Source of the DNA: a bacterium
GTDB taxonomy: Bacteria; Verrucomicrobiota; Verrucomicrobiae; Opitutales; Opitutaceae
Assembly (NCBI GenBank): GCA_021780625.1
Contig: JAJXYI010000077.1
Location: 1-11,702 of the forward strand
Reading direction: 5' to 3'
Length of the DNA stretch: 11,702 nucleotides
Shown: in pieces, positions 1 to 6,203 of the stretch
Layout of the letters: each line of letters opens with the position of its first letter
Position numbering within the stretch: the first letter of the stretch is position 1
Program-made: the position numbers and the translations under genes
Notes under the pieces: generated by a model
The model's database searches: none
What the model was told of the DNA's origin: nothing
What the model saw: only the letters and a program-made list of their open reading frames with translations

Positions 1-1
1 G

Positions 2-166
2 CTGCTGACCAATCCGGTCGTGACCTCGCCCATCGTCGGCGCGAACACCGCCGCCCAGCTGCAGGAATCGCTCGGCGCCGTCGGCTACCGCCTGAGCCCT
101 GAGGAAATGGAGTCGCTCAACACGCTATCCGCCTACCCGAAGAACTGGCGTCCCATCTGGGACTGA
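2..166 (+). CDS. Aldo/keto reductase, C-terminal fragment (5' end outside window)
   Basis: The last 54 residues of an aldo/keto reductase run into the window and end at TGA 164-166. The readable part holds the family's NADP(H)-binding element: PIVGANTAAQLQESLGAV matches the usual 'xxVGAxxxxQLxENLxAl' segment, followed by the C-terminal helix LSPEEMESLNTLS. The catalytic Asp/Tyr/Lys/His tetrad would lie upstream and cannot be checked. The family reduces aldehydes, ketones or sugar carbonyls with NADPH in the cytoplasm; the substrate cannot be inferred from this fragment. The tail YPKNWRPIWD is typical of AKR11/AKR12-like bacterial enzymes. A second, complete aldo/keto reductase lies at 10226-11338, but its C-terminus is quite different, so the two are not recent duplicates. 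A GC-rich hairpin follows 18 bp after the stop. Confidence 0.85.
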   Translation: MLTNPVVTSPIVGANTAAQLQESLGAVGYRLSPEEMESLNTLSAYPKNWRPIWD

Positions 167-184
167 GTCACCCCGGCCTCCGCC

Positions 185-219
185 CCGGGCGGCGCGCGAC
201 CCCTCGCACCGCCGCCCGG
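185..219 (+). terminator. GC-rich hairpin after the aldo/keto reductase (possible terminator)
   Basis: CCGGGCGGCG at 185-194 and CGCCGCCCGG at 210-219 form a perfect 10-bp stem around a 15-nt loop, starting 18 nt after the stop codon at 166. No T-run follows, so it is not a classic intrinsic terminator. It could stop transcription with Rho or protect the 3' end, and it separates the reductase from the permease gene that starts at 254. Confidence 0.4.
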
Positions 220-253
220 CCGAAACGTCATCCCCTTCGCTTTCGTTACCCCA

Positions 254-2668
254 ATGACTTCCCTCGTCGCGGCTTTCCGCTCCCTGCGCCGCTCCCCGGG
301 CTATGTCGTGGTCGCGGTGATCACGCTGGCCCTCGGTATCGGTGTGAACGCATCGATGTTCAGCCTCATTGACGCCGTCATGTTTCGCACGGCGCCCTTC
401 CCGCATCCGGAGCAACTGGTCCGGATCCTCGCCGCCACGCGCAACGGCGACCTTCGCGAATTCGCCGAGGCCGAGGTGCGCGAGGTGCACAGCCAGTCAC
501 TTCCTCTCAAGGCGCTCACCACGCTGTGGCCGACCTTCTACTCCGTCGCGGAACGCGGACGTCCCGCGGAGCGCTTCGGCGCCGTCGCGGCATCGGCGGA
601 CCTGTTCGACACTTTTGGCATTCATCCCGTGCTCGGCCGGCCGTTCACCGCCGAGGAGACGAAGCAGGGCAAGAATCAGGTCGTGCTGCTCAGCTACCGT
701 TTCTGGCAGCAGCGCTACGACGGCCGGCCCGACGTCCTTGGCCGGACCCTCCGGCTCGACGGGCAGGCCGTGACGATCATCGGCGTGATGCCGCCCAGCT
801 GCGACGATCCGGCCCTGTGGGGGGATGCCTCGCTCTGGCGGCCGCTGAACTACACGCACGACCAACTGACGAGTCGCGACTACAAGGCCTTCGATCTCGT
901 GGGGCGGCTCGCTCCCGGGGCCACTTCCGACCAGGTCGCGGCGGCGCTTGGCTCGCTTGCCTCGGACCAGGCCCGCAAGTTCCCCCAACGCTACGCAGGA
1001 CTGCACTACCGCGTCCTGCCGTTGCGCGAGGCGATGACCGACGCCCGCACCCGGAGGATGTACTGGATGCTCCTCGGACTCGCAGGCTTCGTCCTGCTCA
1101 TCGCCTGCGCCAATCTCGCCAACCTCCAACTCGTCCGGGCCACGTCCGGACTGCGCGATCTCGCCATCCGCGCCGCGCTCGGCGCCACGCGGGCCCGGCT
1201 CATCGCGCAGCAGCTCGTCGAGTGCACCGTCGTCGCTTTGGGGGGCGGCGTGGTCGGCATCGGCGTCGCAGCCGCGCTCAACCGGTTTCTCGAAACCAAC
1301 CTGTTTGCCGCGTCCGGGGCCAACCTCAGCCTCACGCTCAGCGCGCCCGTGCTGGCCCTCACCACCGCGCTGTCACTTGCTGCCGGCGTCGCCTTCGGAA
1401 TCGTGCCCGCCTGGCTCGCCTCGCGGGTGGATCTCAACTCGTCGCTCAAGCAGGGTTCGCGCGGATCCACCGTCGGCCGCGGCCACCATCGCGTGCGCAA
1501 CGCCCTCGTCGTTGCCCAGGTCGCCCTCGCGCTCGTGCTTCTCGCGGGCGCCGGCTTCATGGAACGCGGATTCTCCCGCCTGCTCGAGCGCAGGACGGGT
1601 TGGGACACCGACGCCATTCTCACCGCGGGACTGCCCATTCCCGAATCGCGCTTCGAGAGCGAGCCGAGCCGCTACGCGCTGTTCCACAAGATCGAACAAC
1701 GCCTCGCCGCGATGCCGGGTGTCGAGGACGCTGCGGTGTGCAGTTCGCTTCCACTCGAAAGCTACACCGGCGAGCGGCCCATTTACGTGGATGGACAGAC
1801 CCCGAGCCCCAACGTCCAGGCGCCGCGCGCGACGCACGTCATGGTCACGGCGAGTTACTTCCGCACGCTAGGGATCCCGTTCCTCGAGGGGCGCAACTTT
1901 CCGCCCGACCTCAAGCAGAGCGACCCGCTGACGATCATCGTCAACGAGGCCCTCGCGCATCGCTTCTGGCCGGGCCAGAGCGCGCTCGGACACAAGATCA
2001 CGTCCGACGACAGCGGATACATCACCACCGCCCAGATCGTGGGCGTGGTGCGCGATGTCGACATGGCGGCCAGCCTGTCCAGGCCGACCACGCGCCTGCA
2101 GATCTACAAGCCGCTCGTCGACGAGCCCTGGGCCTGGGCCAACCTGGTCGTGCGGGGCCACGCGCCCGCGTCGCTCGCCGACGAAATGCGCCGCGCGGTT
2201 GCGGAGGTGGATCCCGATCTCGCGGTCGACCAGATCCAGACCGTGCCCCAGTTCATCGATGCCCAGCACGGCAATCTGCTCCTCGTTGGCGAGGTGCTCC
2301 GGGGCTTCGCGGTCTTCGGGCTGATTCTCGCCGCCGTGGGGCTTTACAGCGTGATCTCCCACACGGTCGTCCAGCGCACGGGCGAGTTTGGCATCCGCCT
2401 GGCGCTGGGGGCCCGGCCCGCCGACGTGCTGGCCCTGGTGCTCAGGCACGGCCTGCGCCTGGTGGCCGTCGGACTCGTGCTCGGTCTGGTGGGTGCGGGC
2501 GTCCTGGGCCGTTTCCTGGGTGCATTGCTTCCCCGCCTGGACGGCGTCGACCTCGGTTCCCTCGCGGCCGTGTCGGCCGTGCTCGTTGCAACCACCCTCG
2601 TCGCCTGCTGGGTGCCAGCCCGCCGCGCCACCCGTGTCGACCCCAACGCCACGCTCCGGTCCGAGTGA
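254..2668 (+). CDS. MacB/FtsX-type ABC transporter permease, duplicated orphan form (ADOP-like)
   Basis: This 804-residue inner-membrane protein contains two MacB/FtsX permease units in tandem. From the N-terminus it has TM1 (about 17-38), a periplasmic MacB-like domain (about 45-260), three or four membrane segments (about 269-292, 323-343, 362-388, 417-436), a second periplasmic domain (about 445-675) and a final FtsX unit (about 682-703, 733-752, 768-787). The cytoplasmic coupling-helix signatures DLAIRAALGATRARL (302-316) and EFGIRLALGARPADVL (711-726) show the duplication clearly. The opening RSLRRSPGYVVVAVITLALGIG is characteristic of the 'acidobacterial duplicated orphan permease' family, common in Acidobacteriota and Verrucomicrobiota. 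Such permeases are usually found without an ATPase gene, and none is present here. MacB relatives export peptides, antibiotics or lipoproteins by mechanotransmission; the substrate here is unknown. The ATG at 254 has no clear Shine-Dalgarno sequence, but the TM1 motif starts only 16 residues in, which fits this start. Confidence 0.9.
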   Translation: MTSLVAAFRSLRRSPGYVVVAVITLALGIGVNASMFSLIDAVMFRTAPFPHPEQLVRILAATRNGDLREFAEAEVREVHSQSLPLKALTTLWPTFYSVAERGRPAERFGAVAASADLFDTFGIHPVLGRPFTAEETKQGKNQVVLLSYRFWQQRYDGRPDVLGRTLRLDGQAVTIIGVMPPSCDDPALWGDASLWRPLNYTHDQLTSRDYKAFDLVGRLAPGATSDQVAAALGSLASDQARKFPQRYAGLHYRVLPLREAMTDARTRRMYWMLLGLAGFVLLIACANLANLQLVRATSGLRDLAIRAALGATRARLIAQQLVECTVVALGGGVVGIGVAAALNRFLETNLFAASGANLSLTLSAPVLALTTALSLAAGVAFGIVPAWLASRVDLNSSLKQGSRGSTVGRGHHRVRNALVVAQVALALVLLAGAGFMERGFSRLLERRTGWDTDAILTAGLPIPESRFESEPSRYALFHKIEQRLAAMPGVEDAAVCSSLPLESYTGERPIYVDGQTPSPNVQAPRATHVMVTASYFRTLGIPFLEGRNFPPDLKQSDPLTIIVNEALAHRFWPGQSALGHKITSDDSGYITTAQIVGVVRDVDMAASLSRPTTRLQIYKPLVDEPWAWANLVVRGHAPASLADEMRRAVAEVDPDLAVDQIQTVPQFIDAQHGNLLLVGEVLRGFAVFGLILAAVGLYSVISHTVVQRTGEFGIRLALGARPADVLALVLRHGLRLVAVGLVLGLVGAGVLGRFLGALLPRLDGVDLGSLAAVSAVLVATTLVACWVPARRATRVDPNATLRSE

Positions 2669-2687
2669 GCCGGATGCGTTTCCGAGT

Positions 2688-2710
2688 CGCCTGTCCGAAT
2701 CGGAAAGGCG
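2688..2710 (+). terminator. Hairpin after the permease gene (possible terminator)
   Basis: CGCCT (2688-2692) pairs with AGGCG (2706-2710), and TCCGA (2694-2698) pairs with TCGGA (2700-2704), with one mismatched pair between the two stems. An alternative fold pairs TTTCCGA (2679-2685) with TCGGAAA (2700-2706). The element starts 19 nt after the permease stop codon. It lacks a T-run, so any termination would be weak or factor-dependent. It may instead be the first of the palindromes that fill this spacer. Confidence 0.3.
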
Positions 2711-2742
2711 TCACGCCGTAGCGTAAGCGAAGGCGGACGGGC

Positions 2743-2785
2743 CGGGAGGCGGAGCCTCCCGCGCAGGGCGGAATCGTGATTCCGC
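2743..2785. repeat. Two adjacent perfect inverted repeats
   Basis: CGGGAGGC (2743-2750) and GCCTCCCG (2754-2761) form an 8-bp stem with a 3-nt loop. Only 6 bp further on, GCGGAATC (2768-2775) and GATTCCGC (2778-2785) form another 8-bp palindrome with a 2-nt centre. The right arm of the second also belongs to a competing long-range stem, ATTCCGCACTCC (2779-2790) with GGAGTGCGGAAT (2843-2854). The element resembles REP-type intergenic palindromes; no coding signal overlaps it convincingly. Confidence 0.6.
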
Positions 2786-2888
2786 ACTCCACGTCGACCC
2801 AGAAACTCACGAACGCAGAGTGCCTCTCGCTACATCCGCTTTGGAGTGCGGAATTTGCCGAAGGCCCTGAGCCTGTCGAATGGGGTTC

Positions 2889-2951
2889 CGTCCCGCACAT
2901 GCGGGACGAGTCTCGACTCGCGCCCGCAGGTTTCGGAATCCGAAACCTGCG
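2889..2951. repeat. Cluster of three strong inverted repeats
   Basis: Three palindromes follow each other almost without gap. CGTCCCGCA (2889-2897) pairs with TGCGGGACG (2900-2908). CGAGTC (2907-2912) pairs with GACTCG (2915-2920). A 27-bp palindrome at 2925-2951 has 13-bp arms around a single central A, with the left arm reading CGCAGGTTTCGGA. In RNA they would form a chain of hairpins; in DNA they could be protein sites or REP-like elements. Confidence 0.65.
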
Positions 2952-3009
2952 TTCTCCCACGTGCGGTCAGGCCCGCCCGTTCCCGCAGGCGCGGGACGGT
3001 GTCGAGCCA

Positions 3010-3053
3010 CCGCACCCGTCTTGAGCGTAGTCGAAGGGCTCCACAGTGCTGAA
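3010..3053 (+). repeat. 44-bp dispersed repeat, copy 1
   Basis: Identical at 42 of 44 positions to 7924-7967 (differences at 3021 and 3044). The core TGAGCGTAGTCGAAGGG belongs to a short motif seen in intergenic DNA of many GC-rich bacteria (from memory). A related form, CTGAGCCTGTCGAA, lies 143 bp upstream at 2867-2880. Copy 1 is followed by TCCTAAA twice (3057-3063 and 3071-3077), an arrangement echoed after copy 2. Confidence 0.8.
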
Positions 3054-3114
3054 GTCTCCTAAATCCTGGCTCCTAAATTCTAGATTCTGGATTTCGGCAT
3101 CGTGGTTTCCGTGA

Positions 3115-3143
3115 TTGATTCCCAGCCAAGTTATGAGCATAAG
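3115..3143 (+). promoter_or_regulatory. Candidate sigma70-type promoter for the NifX-like/MBL operon
   Basis: TTGATT (3115-3120) and CATAAG (3138-3143) each match the -35 and -10 consensus at 4 of 6 positions and are separated by exactly 17 bp. They lie in the only locally AT-rich stretch of the spacer. Transcription would start near 3150, giving a leader of about 60 nt before ATG 3212. This is a pattern match only, but its spacing, position and overlap with a palindrome make it the best promoter candidate in the window. Confidence 0.45.
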
Positions 3144-3147
3144 CTCA
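3131..3147. promoter_or_regulatory. Overlapping palindromes at the -10 region (candidate operator)
   Basis: Within TTATGAGCATAAGCTCA two inverted repeats overlap: TTATG-AG-CATAA (3131-3142) and TGAGC-ATAA-GCTCA (3134-3147). Both lie over the putative -10 of the NifX-like operon, where a bound repressor would block RNA polymerase. No regulator gene is adjacent on this strand; the ArsR-rhodanese protein at 6204-6860 has differently shaped palindromes at its own promoter, so it is not an obvious match. Confidence 0.4.
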
Positions 3148-3211
3148 AAACGAACGCGCCGGCGCTTGCCCGAATTCCCGGGTGGAGCGCAGGGCGCGGC
3201 AATTCAAGCCT

Positions 3212-3610
3212 ATGATCATCGCTGTACCTCTCGACGACTCCGGGGCCTTTTCGCCGCACTTCGGCGGAGCGGTCCGGGTGGGTATTTATGAAGTCGACCT
3301 CGAACGCCGGATCCTCCTCCGCTCGATCGTCGCCGAACCGCCGGAGGGTGGTCCCTGCTCCTGGGCGGGGTGGCTGCGCGCAGGCGGGGTGGCGCTTCTG
3401 ATCGCGAACGGCATGGGCCCTGGTGCTCGCGAACGCCTGGCGCAGGCGGGGATCGAGGTGATCCTAGGCGCCCCGATCCGGGATCCCGCGGCGCTGGTGC
3501 GGCAATGGCTCGAAGGCGGCCTCGTGCTCGGCGCCGGCGTCTGCGAGGGGGGGCATCACGGGCATGGCTCCCACGGTTGCGACTCGCACCATGGCTGTGG
3601 TTCCCACTGA
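3212..3610 (+). CDS. NifX/NifB-like (dinitrogenase iron-molybdenum cofactor) family protein with Cys/His-rich tail
   Basis: A 132-residue cytoplasmic protein of the NifX / NafY / NifB-C-terminal fold, which in nitrogen fixers binds FeMo-cofactor or its precursor; outside them these small proteins are thought to carry Fe-S or Mo-containing clusters. The family pattern is clear: MIIAVPLDDSGAFSPHFGGA at the N-terminus, then PCSWAGWLRAGGVALLIANGMGPGARERLAQAGIEVILG (written in two halves in family alignments) at about 48-86. After residue 110 a tail of about 22 residues contains C111, H115, H116, H118, H121, C123, H126, H127, C129 and H132, a probable metal-binding extension. ATG 3212 is chosen over an in-frame GTG at 3182 because the family begins directly with the first beta strand; the Shine-Dalgarno is poor for both. 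It lies 30 bp before the MBL gene, probably co-transcribed. No nif genes are nearby, so nitrogenase assembly is unlikely. Confidence 0.85.
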   Translation: MIIAVPLDDSGAFSPHFGGAVRVGIYEVDLERRILLRSIVAEPPEGGPCSWAGWLRAGGVALLIANGMGPGARERLAQAGIEVILGAPIRDPAALVRQWLEGGLVLGAGVCEGGHHGHGSHGCDSHHGCGSH

Positions 3611-3626
3611 TATGCCGCCCTGCACC

Positions 3627-3630
3627 GGAG
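3627..3630 (+). promoter_or_regulatory. Shine-Dalgarno for the MBL-fold gene
   Basis: GGAG sits 10 nt before ATG 3641. It is one of the few recognisable ribosome-binding sites in this window and supports the chosen start and independent initiation within the two-gene operon. Confidence 0.5.
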
Positions 3631-3640
3631 TCCTGGCGTC

Positions 3641-4474
3641 ATGACGACCCTGCGTATCCTTTGTGAAAACACGGCCCGCGGCATGGGCGTGCTCGGCGAG
3701 CACGGGCTCGCCTGGTGGATCGACACGGGCGCGCATCGCGTGCTTTTCGACGCCGGCCAGGGACTCGCGCTCGACTCGAACGCACGCCGCCTTGGCGTGG
3801 ATCTCGCGAACGCCGATGCGATCGTGTTGAGCCACGGGCACGCCGACCACGTCGGCGGTCTTCAGCAGGCGCTCGACGCGGCGCCCGGCGCCTCCCTGTT
3901 GCTGCATCCCGATGCGGTCGCCCGGCGTTTCACCGGCTCGGATGGCGGCGCGAAAGGCCGGCGGTTGAGCGTGGATTTCCTGGAGTCGCGCCGGTTCGAG
4001 TCCGGGTCCCGACGGGTGATCCTCTCCCGGGAGCCCACCGAGGTCGTGCCCGGACTCTGGTGCACCGGCGAGATTCCCCGGACCAACGATTTCGAGGACG
4101 TCGGAGGGCCGTTCTACCTCGACGAAGAGCTGACCCGGCCGGATCCCATTCTGGACGATCAGGCGCTGTACTTTGAAAGCCGCGACGGCGTCGTCGTCAT
4201 CCTCGGCTGCGCGCACGCTGGTGTGGTCAACACGCTCGAGCATGTGCGGATGCTGACCCGCGGAGCGCCCCTCCACGCGGTGCTCGGGGGTATGCACCTG
4301 GAGCGCGCCGACACGCGGAGGCTCGACGAGACTTTCGCCGCGCTCCGCCGCCTTGGGGTGCGGCGCTTCGGCCCCAACCACTGCACCGGCATCGGCGCGG
4401 TCGCCCGCTTTTGGAGCGAGTTTCCGGGCCGATGCGTGCAGTGCGCCGCAGGCGTCAGGCTGGAATTTCCCTAG
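3641..4474 (+). CDS. COG1237-type metallo-beta-lactamase-fold hydrolase
   Basis: A 277-residue soluble metal-dependent hydrolase. The metal-binding motif SHGHADH lies at 64-70 (H65, H67, D69, H70), preceded by the FDAGQG strand at 36-41. The later signatures GCAHAGVVNT (189-198), GGMHL (216-220) and NHCTG (246-250) place it in the COG1237 subgroup. That subgroup includes the archaeal enzyme forming 7,8-dihydropterin-6-methyl-4-(beta-D-ribofuranosyl)aminobenzene 5'-phosphate, an early step of methanopterin synthesis. Bacterial members seldom have a proven substrate, and nothing here points to a methanopterin pathway, so the pterin role should not be transferred. The gene follows the NifX-like gene by 30 bp; COG1237 proteins and NifX-like proteins also occur together in anaerobes (from memory). 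Its stop at 4472-4474 faces the stop of the reductase on the other strand across 17 bp, without an evident terminator. Confidence 0.88.
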   Translation: MTTLRILCENTARGMGVLGEHGLAWWIDTGAHRVLFDAGQGLALDSNARRLGVDLANADAIVLSHGHADHVGGLQQALDAAPGASLLLHPDAVARRFTGSDGGAKGRRLSVDFLESRRFESGSRRVILSREPTEVVPGLWCTGEIPRTNDFEDVGGPFYLDEELTRPDPILDDQALYFESRDGVVVILGCAHAGVVNTLEHVRMLTRGAPLHAVLGGMHLERADTRRLDETFAALRRLGVRRFGPNHCTGIGAVARFWSEFPGRCVQCAAGVRLEFP

Positions 4475-4491
4475 CCGGACTCCCATGCCGC

Positions 4492-6168
4492 CTACGGGGT
4501 AGGCAGCTTGGCCGGCGTGCGCGGATCGTGGGTCGCGCGAAGGCCGCCCGTGAGCGACTTCACCTTGAAACCACGCTGGGAGAGGACGCGCGCCGCGAAA
4601 TACGAGGTCTTGCCCAGCGCGCAGACCGTCACCACCGGCCGCGACGGATCGAGCTCGGCACTGCGCTTGCGCAGCTCGGGCAGCGGTATGTTCATCACGC
4701 CCGCATGCGGCACCGGATGCGCCTTCGCCAGCGCCGCCGGTCGCACGTCGACCACCTGGATGTTTGGATCGACCGGAATCGTCTCCACCGGATCCAAGAG
4801 GCCGTCGCGCGTGTTCACCGCCGCAAAGCCCGCAATGTTCACGATGTCCTTTGCCGAGCCGAAGGGCGGCGCGTACGAGAGCTCGAGTTCCGCGAGGTCG
4901 TCGATCGTGAGTCCGCCGGCCAGCGCCGTCGCGATCACATCGAGCCGCTTGTCAACGCCGGCCATGCCCGTCGCCTGCGCACCGAGGATGAAGCCGGTCT
5001 GCGGGTCCCAGCAGAGCTTCAGGATGATCGGCTTCGCACCGGGATAATAGCCCGCGTGGTGGTTGTCGTTCACCGTGATCGTGCGGTAGGGGAGTCCCGC
5101 GGCCTTGATGCGTTTCTCGGTCCAGCCAGTCAGGCCCGCGCTGACATCGAAGGCGCGGACGATCGCCGTCCCGAGCATGCCGGGGAAGGGCTTCGCCTGC
5201 GCGGGACGAAAGATGTGATCGGCAACCAGCCGGCCTTCGCGGTTCGCCGGTCCGCCAAGCGGCACCGCCGTCGGCATGCGGCCGACGTGGTCGTGCGTCT
5301 CGATCGCGTCGCCCGCGGCGTACACGTCGGGATCCGAGGTGCGCATGAACTGGTCGACGTGAATGTGTCCGCGCTCGCCGAGCGCCAGGCCCGCGTCGCG
5401 CGCGAGTCCGGTCTCGGGCCGGACTCCGATCGAGAGGACCACCAGGTCCGCCGGCACCCGGCGGCCCGACTTCAGCAGGCAGGTCACCTGTTGCGCTCCC
5501 CGCTCGAAGCCCGCGATCCCGTCGCCCAGGGCTAGTTCGACACCGTGGCGGCGAAGTTCGTCCTCGAGCAGGAGGGTCATCGGCCGGTCGAGCGGCGGAA
5601 GGATCTGGTTTTGCACCTCAACGAGCGTGACCTTCTTTCCGAGGCGAATGAACTGTTCCGCCATCTCCAGGCCGATGAACCCGGCGCCGATCACGGCCAC
5701 CTGGGTCGCGTTCGCTGCGGCCGCATGGATGCGGTCCATGTCCTGGAGCGATCGCAGGGTGTGGATCCGCGGATCGTCAATTCCGGGCATGTGCGGCCGG
5801 AGCGGAGTGGCGCCTGGCGCCAGGAGGAGCTTGTCGTAGCCCAGCCACTCGGTGGCCCCGCTCGCGACCGAGCGCACCTGCACGCGTTTGGACGGCCGGT
5901 CGATGACCACCGCCTCCGTGCCCGTGCGCACGTCGAGGTTCAGCATCGCCTTGAGTGTCTGGGGCGTCTGGACCGCGAGCGCCTCGCGCTGCTTGATCTC
6001 GCCGCCGATGAAGTACGGCAGGCCGCAGTTCGCGAACGAGACGTCCGGGCCGCGCTCGATCAGGATGATCTCGGCCGATTCATCCAGGCGGCGCGCACGG
6101 GCCGCGGCCGAAGCTCCGGCGGCGACGCCGCCAATGATCACAAAACGGAGGGGTTTGGTGGTATTCAT
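4492..6168 (-). CDS. CoA-disulfide / persulfide reductase with C-terminal rhodanese domain
   Basis: A 558-residue flavoprotein of the CoADR-rhodanese type, which uses NAD(P)H to reduce CoA disulfide, CoA persulfide or polysulfide. It has the FAD motif IIGGVAAGASAAARAR (11-26) and the single redox cysteine C48 in SFANCGLPYFIGG. The NAD(P) motif VIGAGFIGLEMAE lies at 159-171, the second FAD motif at 281-288 (VYAAGDAI), and the dimerisation region with SYAPPFGSAKD at 431-441. A rhodanese domain at about 465-545 carries C516 in VCALGKTSY, where the sulfane sulfur would be loaded and passed to the flavin domain. ATG 6168 is preferred to an upstream in-frame extension, which would overlap the preceding gene and adds no known domain. 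It lies 35 bp after the ArsR-rhodanese stop, so the two form an operon. The leader before the ATG is pyrimidine-rich with no Shine-Dalgarno. Confidence 0.92.
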   Translation of the reverse strand: MNTTKPLRFVIIGGVAAGASAAARARRLDESAEIILIERGPDVSFANCGLPYFIGGEIKQREALAVQTPQTLKAMLNLDVRTGTEAVVIDRPSKRVQVRSVASGATEWLGYDKLLLAPGATPLRPHMPGIDDPRIHTLRSLQDMDRIHAAAANATQVAVIGAGFIGLEMAEQFIRLGKKVTLVEVQNQILPPLDRPMTLLLEDELRRHGVELALGDGIAGFERGAQQVTCLLKSGRRVPADLVVLSIGVRPETGLARDAGLALGERGHIHVDQFMRTSDPDVYAAGDAIETHDHVGRMPTAVPLGGPANREGRLVADHIFRPAQAKPFPGMLGTAIVRAFDVSAGLTGWTEKRIKAAGLPYRTITVNDNHHAGYYPGAKPIILKLCWDPQTGFILGAQATGMAGVDKRLDVIATALAGGLTIDDLAELELSYAPPFGSAKDIVNIAGFAAVNTRDGLLDPVETIPVDPNIQVVDVRPAALAKAHPVPHAGVMNIPLPELRKRSAELDPSRPVVTVCALGKTSYFAARVLSQRGFKVKSLTGGLRATHDPRTPAKLPTP

Positions 6169-6203
6169 GAGGAAAGGGAAGGGGAGCGGTGCGACGTCGG
6201 CCC

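Larger units (their letters stand above)
2669..3211. other. Palindrome-rich non-coding spacer
   Basis: I see no credible gene in these 540 bp. Short reading frames exist on both strands, but they overlap one another and match no family I recognise. The spacer instead holds a series of inverted repeats (2688-2710, 2743-2761, 2768-2785, 2889-2908, 2907-2920, 2925-2951, 2981-2996). It also has a 12-bp long-range stem between 2779-2790 and 2843-2854, a TGAGC..TCGAA repeat at 2867-2880, and one copy of the 44-bp repeat shared with 7924-7967. The right end, from about 3100, is locally more AT-rich and carries a candidate promoter/operator for the downstream NifX-like gene. Confidence 0.75.

Noticed and set aside
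526..2721. Open frame of about 730 codons overlapping the permease gene
   Set aside because: It is an out-of-frame shadow, rich in Arg/Pro/Ala as expected of an alternative frame in GC-rich DNA, while the overlapping frame has an unmistakable permease.
2859..3053. CRISPR-like array
   Set aside because: The repeated elements are palindromes of differing sequence without regular repeat-spacer spacing, and no cas gene is near.
2776..3062. Several overlapping small open frames in the palindrome-rich spacer
   Set aside because: They lie over inverted repeats on both strands, overlap one another, and have no recognisable start signals or motifs.
3182..3211. GTG start adding 10 residues to the NifX-like protein
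   Set aside because: The family begins at the first beta strand, which starts at ATG 3212; the extra residues are not family-like.
4411..5535. Plus-strand open frame opposite the CoA-disulfide reductase
   Set aside because: Arg-rich antisense shadow with no domain; the minus-strand gene has complete FAD, NAD and rhodanese motifs.
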